In this document: positions 59,373-64,000 of the stretch, piece after piece | Layout: each line of letters opens with the position of its first letter | How positions within the stretch are numbered: the first letter of the stretch is position 1 | Source of the DNA: Glandiceps talaboti | Lineage: Eukaryota > Hemichordata > Enteropneusta > Spengelidae | Assembly (NCBI RefSeq): GCF_964340395.1 | Contig: NC_135569.1 | Span: 9,272,540 to 9,336,539, forward strand | Length of the DNA stretch: 64,000 bases | Direction of reading: 5' to 3' | Made by a program: the position numbers and the translations under genes | Notes under the pieces: model-generated | The model's database searches: none | The model's input: only the letters and a program-made list of their open reading frames with translations | Told to the model about the DNA's origin: nothing

Positions 59373-60782
59373 TCAATTAGTTTTGCGGGGAAACTGATTG
59401 TGAGTTGAGTCACAAATGAGATGTTATTTGCACACATTTTAAAACATTATACACGATAGGTGTATACTGAAATGCTGGTTTTTTTTCAGTAACCTTCTAC
59501 ATTTGAAGAATTGCTATACTTACGAGCAAGATAAAAGGTGACAATTCTAAGACAGATAATTTCTGAACATGTACTTATTTATTTGAGAATTAAGTATCAA
59601 AACATTTCAAAATGCTATTCACCGGACTTGTAATGATTTTATTTTCTGAAGTTGAAAAGCCTTGCTTTTTAATGGAGAAGATATCCACATCACTATGGTA
59701 ACCATGGAAAGTAGTCAAAGGTCAATACCTCTAGTTTTTAAGAGGTCATGACCTATAGTGGAACAGGTCAAAGGTCATGAAAAAGCTCTCTTGCAAGAAG
59801 AATATGTTTACGACTGTCAGTGTTTCTGACATTAATGACAGGTTCCAGACAACTGAGTGTTTTTGATCTTGGCAATGTTGACCCCAGGTCGACAGAAATC
59901 CATCATACTCGTATAACATAATCCTAACGATTACTGTATATCTTAATACAGACAACTATAATTGTGAATCAATAACCTATTTCTTGAGGGGACATCGATC
60001 CTGAAGATAGATAGCCAGTCCTGGACACAATCTGACTTTCAATCAGTTAGTCCTTGCCTGGAGCACGAATTGGGTGATATTACTGTCATCATATTTCAAC
60101 TTTATACAACAATACTGAGTGCTACTTGGATGGCAAATCTATGATGTTATGCAGTCAGGGTTCATACACTTAGACAGTGTTCTCCCCAATATAGAGAAAG
60201 CACGGTTTCAAAGCTGTTCAATCATCGTTGAGTTTTAGTTATCTTTGAATGACAATATTATAATACCACTTTCACATGTATGTTATAGGCTAATCATTAT
60301 GCAAATCATTATGCAAATTACAAACTTGATATGTTAATTTTTATGCAAATTTATCACCAACCTCGCAATCTACCATAGGGAGAGCACATACTATTTAGAG
60401 TCATGTAAAATTTCAGGAATTTTCATCAGTTTTCCGGTAGTATTCAACTTTCATTCTCCAGGAATGTTGGGCACTTGTTACATTGACAAGACAGTCACTA
60501 CAGCACTAAAAGATATCTCACTTTTTATATTTACTTGACACTGTGTTTTGTTAACACCTAACGTTTCATTAGCAGAAGTTAGTATTTTAATCTGGGATTT
60601 TTGATTGCTTGATGTTTTCAACTTTTTTCTATTGAAGTGTTCATGAGCTCTTTTCACTTTCATCTGATTTCTGTCTTCTCTGAATAGTTTGAAGCAAAAA
60701 CGGAATGCTGCAATTAATTATGCATAATTTACTGAGAACACGACAACAAAACATTGATAAAAAAAATCTGTCAATGACTTAC
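59373..60782. other. Region downstream of exon B; no gene recognised
   Basis: If exon B is terminal or splices into a 3' UTR, this holds the transcript's 3' region on the minus strand. No polyadenylation site can be assigned. Frames at 59746-59955 and 60478-60663 have no support. Confidence 0.4.
59743..59777. promoter_or_regulatory. Clustered nuclear-receptor-type motifs
   Basis: A perfect 12-bp palindrome AGGTCATGACCT (59743-59754) and a perfect DR1 (AGGTCA A AGGTCA, 59765-59777) lie 10 bp apart. A TCAAAGGTCA half-site is at 59715-59724. These fit known response elements of nuclear receptors, but function is inferred only. Confidence 0.4.
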
Positions 60783-60791
60783 CTAATATAT

Positions 60792-60924
60792 TTACTGTTT
60801 CTTCTGTAAGCCTGTAGAGCCGACAGCTTTGATAGTGAAGAGACCTTTTAGTAACTTGGCAGGGTACGACACGGTGGAGTCTGCTGGGGGTAATATGGCG
60901 CCATTGTCCCCTACATATACGTAA
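60792..60924 (-). CDS. Putative exon B, 3' exon of an unrecognised gene
   Basis: After an acceptor-like TTGTACAG on the minus strand, a frame of 43 codons opens with a one-base split codon and ends at TAA (60794-60792). Residues 1-20 read YVYVGDNGAILPPADSTVSY; the end is FTIKAVGSTGLQKKQ. VGDNGAILP matches VGDDGILLP in exon A, and the nucleotides also align (GTAGGGGA.AATGG), suggesting duplicated sequence. A strong donor, TTAG|GTAAGT, lies nine bases after the stop (exon end 60783), so either the last intron is in the 3' UTR or another frame is used: the frame starting at the first exon base is also open through the donor. I favour the frame homologous to exon A. Function unknown. Confidence 0.5.
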
Positions 60925-61056
60925 CTGTACAATTATTGGTCAAGGAAAGTAACTGACAAAGCCAATAACTGTAAAGAAAATCTTTGTTATGACAGATTGC
61001 TTTAGAACTGTCAAGCAAATCTAGGCAGGTGTGTCAGATTTTCATAGCCACTCCTA

Positions 61057-61072
61057 TCACTAGAGGGCGCCA
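61057..61072 (+). promoter_or_regulatory. CTCF-like motif
   Basis: TCACTAGAGGGCGCCA agrees with the bilaterian CTCF core (CCASYAGRKGGCRS) at all but the first base. Weaker relatives at about 61221 and 61284 belong to a degenerate tandem repeat, so repeat origin is possible. Confidence 0.3.
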
Positions 61073-62135
61073 GTATGTTCAGAACACTTTACTACAGATT
61101 GGATGATTTTGAGTGCATTACTACACCGAAGGCCCCAATAACTATAGCACTCGTTGGTCATTATCAAGTTCTATCACAACATAACATAACATAATTCAAA
61201 TATTCATGTTTGTTATGGCTAGAGGGCATCACTTGTATGGAAAGGTCTATTACTCTCATTTTAGACATTCGCATGTTCTATGACAAGAGGGTGCCATACT
61301 ATGGAAAGGTCTATTGTTCTTGTTTGAGACATTCACATTGATGATAAGAGGAATTTAATTCTATAGCAATCAAGTCAAGTGAAATTTGTTAGTTACTAAA
61401 CTTATCTATATCTGTGACACTAACTTGACATAAAAATGAACACGATTGATGGATGTCATTTGTATGCATGCCATACCACTACCCGTCAATAATTCATTTT
61501 ATTTGAAAGATATCTTATCGAAATGATACATTATGAGGTAGGCTTGTCAAAGACTATGGCTTATCATAATTCAAGGAGCAATGCTCTCCGAGGATTTTAT
61601 TCGTTGCTTTGAAATATCAATCATTTAAATACAACTTGTTATAAACAGACAGTTATAGGCTTCTGTGCTAATTAGTCCCCTCCCCAGTTGCTGAGTCTGC
61701 AAATTGGAAAAACATAGTGTGTTTAATATTTGATAAGTTTCCTGTGTAATATCACAACTTTAAGTGTCAGAGGGCAAAGATTCCGCAAAAACAAATATGC
61801 ACAGTGAGAAATATGCATTATCTTGTTACTGCTCCAATGACCTCACATTTGGAGGGAAAATATATGAAAATAAAAAAGCTGAATTATTTATTTCTCATCA
61901 GTTTCTTAAGCAATATATCATGACATCTCACATCGCTCAAAATTCCAATGTAATATCTGATTCAATTAAAACCCTACAAATTTTGTAAAATCTGTTTGTC
62001 GGAGAGATTACCAAATATTCCCAGTGACAGGAAGTAACCTTTGCTTGTATATTGTCATAGAAACAGATCAATAATTCTGAATAAATCATTGCGACAATAC
62101 TTCTTCATGTACTGGTTCTGAATCAATAATGAGAT

Positions 62136-62331
62136 GATAGAAAATTTTGCGATTTTAGAATCTTCAGCTAGTTCTCACAGACTAATTTTTACTAAACTGC
62201 CAGACTAGTATATCGTGTTCATGTACAAAATGGCATGTTAGTCACTACTTATTTGAATTTGCATTTTTGTTTTCCAGTGAAATCAGTGAAAAGAAGTCTT
62301 TAGCTAAAATTTCCTGGTTTACAAGTACTGT
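62136..62331. mobile_element. MITE-E copy, inside the exon A-B intron
   Basis: Left words TTTGCGATTTTAGAATCTTC and ACTAATTTTTACTAA, interior TGCCAGACTAGTATATCGTG, right AAAATTTCCTGGTTTACAAG match the MITE-E family. Confidence 0.75.
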
Positions 62332-62391
62332 GGTAAGATTATTGACGCTGCTCACTGTGATTTGTCAAGTCCTAACAATATGAAAGGATAC

Positions 62392-62577
62392 GGAAGTCTT
62401 AGAACCCAGAAACCATTGGTTGGCAGTAGTATCCCATCATCCCCTACACCTGTGTTGAATATGGCTGTTGTACTAGCAGGACCAGGTTGAACCCTGGGAT
62501 TTAGTCGAATCTGGACAGCACTTTCTGGGGTAACGACAAACACTCTGGTCAACTGAGCTCTGTGGCTTTTTACTGAC
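62392..62577 (-). CDS. Putative exon A of an unrecognised protein gene
   Basis: Follows a strong acceptor on the minus strand: a long pyrimidine tract (62600-62581) and CAG at 62580-62578. The frame opens with a one-base split codon and runs about 61 residues, starting SVKSHRAQLTRVFVVTPES. The middle is rich in Pro/Gly/Thr/Asn (RVQPGPASTTAIFNTGV) and contains VGDDGILLP, also seen in exon B. The donor is uncertain. CC|GTATCC at 62391 is weak but gives the phase exon B needs, joining as LPYVYVGDNG. Without splicing the frame stops at 62352. No cysteines, membrane segment or known domain are visible. It could be an extracellular beta-rich segment, which is a guess. Upstream exons should lie right of the window. 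Confidence 0.6.
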
Positions 62578-62620
62578 CTGGAAGGAAGGAAAGATAAAAA
62601 GAGAATCTTCAGTAAGTTAT

Positions 62621-62945
62621 AGTGGCCATATGGATGAGGATTGGGTATTTATTTTGGAGTTTTAATTTATATCATGGGTTCCTACTTGAAAAATCAATAT
62701 GAAACAACATATACCAAGTCTGTGTTTGTAACTCAATACATTGCAAAAAGCTAAAAAGTGTGTTATTATACGTACAATAACAAACATTTTACACATTTAT
62801 CATCACTCTTGCAATGTATTGAGTTACAAACAAAGACTTGGTATATGTTGTTTCACATTGATTTTTCAAGTAGGATGCCATGATAAAATTGTTTTATAAA
62901 TTAAAAATCAAAAATAAATACCTAATCGTCATCCATATGGTCACT
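62621..62945. mobile_element. MITE-A, complete copy, just upstream of exon A
   Basis: Left AGTGGCCATATGGATGAGGA, right ATCCATATGGTCACT. Flanks are TTAT (62617-62620, probably mutated TTAA) and TTAA (62946-62949). It lies 43 bp from the first base of exon A, within the intron on the exon's 5' side. Confidence 0.9.
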
Positions 62946-62949
62946 TTAA

Positions 62950-63855
62950 TTCTAACTAATATATGAACAAAATCCTGTTGGTCTGACTAATACTGGATTA
63001 CTACGATTAAAATTTAGGCAAGGAAATTTTTTAGAATAAACATACTCCTCTCTCTGTTATCATGGTTCACTGTTCACTAAATGAATAGAAAACTGTAAAT
63101 TTTTCTGGATTTTCCACTTTCTGTTACCATGGTTTTACAACCTTAGTTAGAAACATTTAAAATACAAAAAGTAACACTATGTAAATTTTACCAGAATTCC
63201 CACTCTTTATTTACTAGATTTTAAAAATTTTGTAGAAAAATACTGACTCACATATTATACCATGTTCCATATTAGAATTCCAATTATCTTTTTAAAAAGA
63301 ATTTCAAGGTGACTCTGAATCTGTGGCTTGTTTCACATTGCAACACAAACGTATATCTTGAGTAAACAGAGTGAGGATTTTCCATTTCGGTCAAAAGACG
63401 TAAAATATCAGAGAAAGTATCTTGTATCCGCTAGATAGAGAAACTGATGAAAATGTTTGACATTTTGTAAATTCAGTTGATATCGACAGATAAAACAGCT
63501 GTGGGATATGTTTTGTGTTTCTTCCCTGGGCAATGTAGCATCTCCAATTTCAGAAAATAGTGCCAATGGCGTTCTACACAACTGATACTGAAATCCAAGC
63601 TGGTATTTTACAAAGAAGGTATTTCTTTTAGTATATAGATCCACTTAGTAGTTGTTAGAGTAGGAATTTTTTTTACCAAAACTCAGAAGTAAAATGCATC
63701 TTAATAATTGACTGTATAACCGTTTCATCAACAACTCTTCATCTATGTACCCCCAGAAACATCATCACCAAATTTCAGAAAATTAGCCAGGTTAGTAATT
63801 TTGAAGTTTTGGCTTTTTGACAAGAATTCACATTTTAGGCTTTATTTGCATATCA
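62950..63855. other. Probable intron; no exon recognised
   Basis: 63049-63165 has diverged words of the MITE-G type (TCTGTTAYCATGGTT...). The minus frame 63408-63644 has no splice support. No further exon of the gene could be found. Confidence 0.4.
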
Positions 63856-63859
63856 ACAA

Positions 63860-63990
63860 TCAATCAATCAATCAATCAATAACATTTCTATAGCACCGAT
63901 TTCCAGAGAAATGTTCTGTTCAATAGTGCTGAATGCCTAAAACACACCATAGACTTTGGTGAACAAATAAGAACCGATCAGGGCATACTG
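63860..63990 (-). mobile_element. 3' end of an L2/SINE-type element with (ATTG)n tail
   Basis: On the minus strand, GAAATCGGTGCTATAGAAAT is followed by TGTTATTGATTGATTGATTG. A GCGCTATA-like end with a short simple-repeat tail is typical of L2-mobilised elements. The 5' part runs off the window edge. Confidence 0.6.
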
Positions 63991-64000
63991 TCTTCAATAA

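Larger units (their letters stand above)
60925..62391 (-). other. Intron between exons A and B
   Basis: About 1.47 kb if both exons belong to one transcript. Holds a CTCF-like motif (61057-61072), a weak tandem repeat at about 61205-61330 (AGAGGGYRCCA..., then CTATGGAAAGGTCTATT), and MITE-E at 62136-62331. The open frame at 61764-61988 has no coding support. Confidence 0.45.

Overview
The window looks like non-coding DNA of a eukaryote, most probably a marine invertebrate bilaterian. It is AT-rich by eye, has no operon-like gene packing, and is filled with foldback MITEs, tRNA-headed SINEs, LINE 3' ends, microsatellites, minisatellites and low-copy degenerate tandem repeats. The palindromic word TACATGTA is scattered everywhere. 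The sequence does not let me name the species.

Coding content is very sparse. Only two putative exons are credible, both on the minus strand near the right edge: 62577-62392 and 60924-60792. They share an intron phase and a VGD(D/N)G..LP motif, and look like the 3' part of a gene whose upstream exons lie beyond 64000. I do not recognise the protein. Almost all other open frames are chance or repeat frames.

Layout. 1-6.6 kb: a LINE tail, a tandem duplication, and a cluster of MITE-A, MITE-B and MITE-F. 7.6-13.1 kb: long degenerate tandem repeats and a CA-type microsatellite. 13.3-24.2 kb: MITE-A/B/C copies, SINEs, and a foldback inserted in a tandem repeat. 26-38 kb: tandem repeats, a duplicated SINE and several MITEs. 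38-54 kb: mostly unremarkable sequence with scattered elements and the 3' end of a non-LTR retrotransposon. 55.07-57.85 kb: a minisatellite followed by about 60 copies of a 41-bp satellite unit, including a 902-bp higher-order duplication. 58-64 kb: SINE and MITE fragments, the two exons, and possible regulatory motifs.

The most unusual signal is a set of very short (34-45 bp) perfect or near-perfect hairpins flanked by exact 7-bp direct repeats (6333-6382, 28080-28127, 53560-53618), plus a composite at 44996-45103. Two of them sit inside MITEs whose other copies provide empty sites, which supports real insertion events. Family names used here (MITE-A to G, SINE-1 to 3) are labels for this window only.
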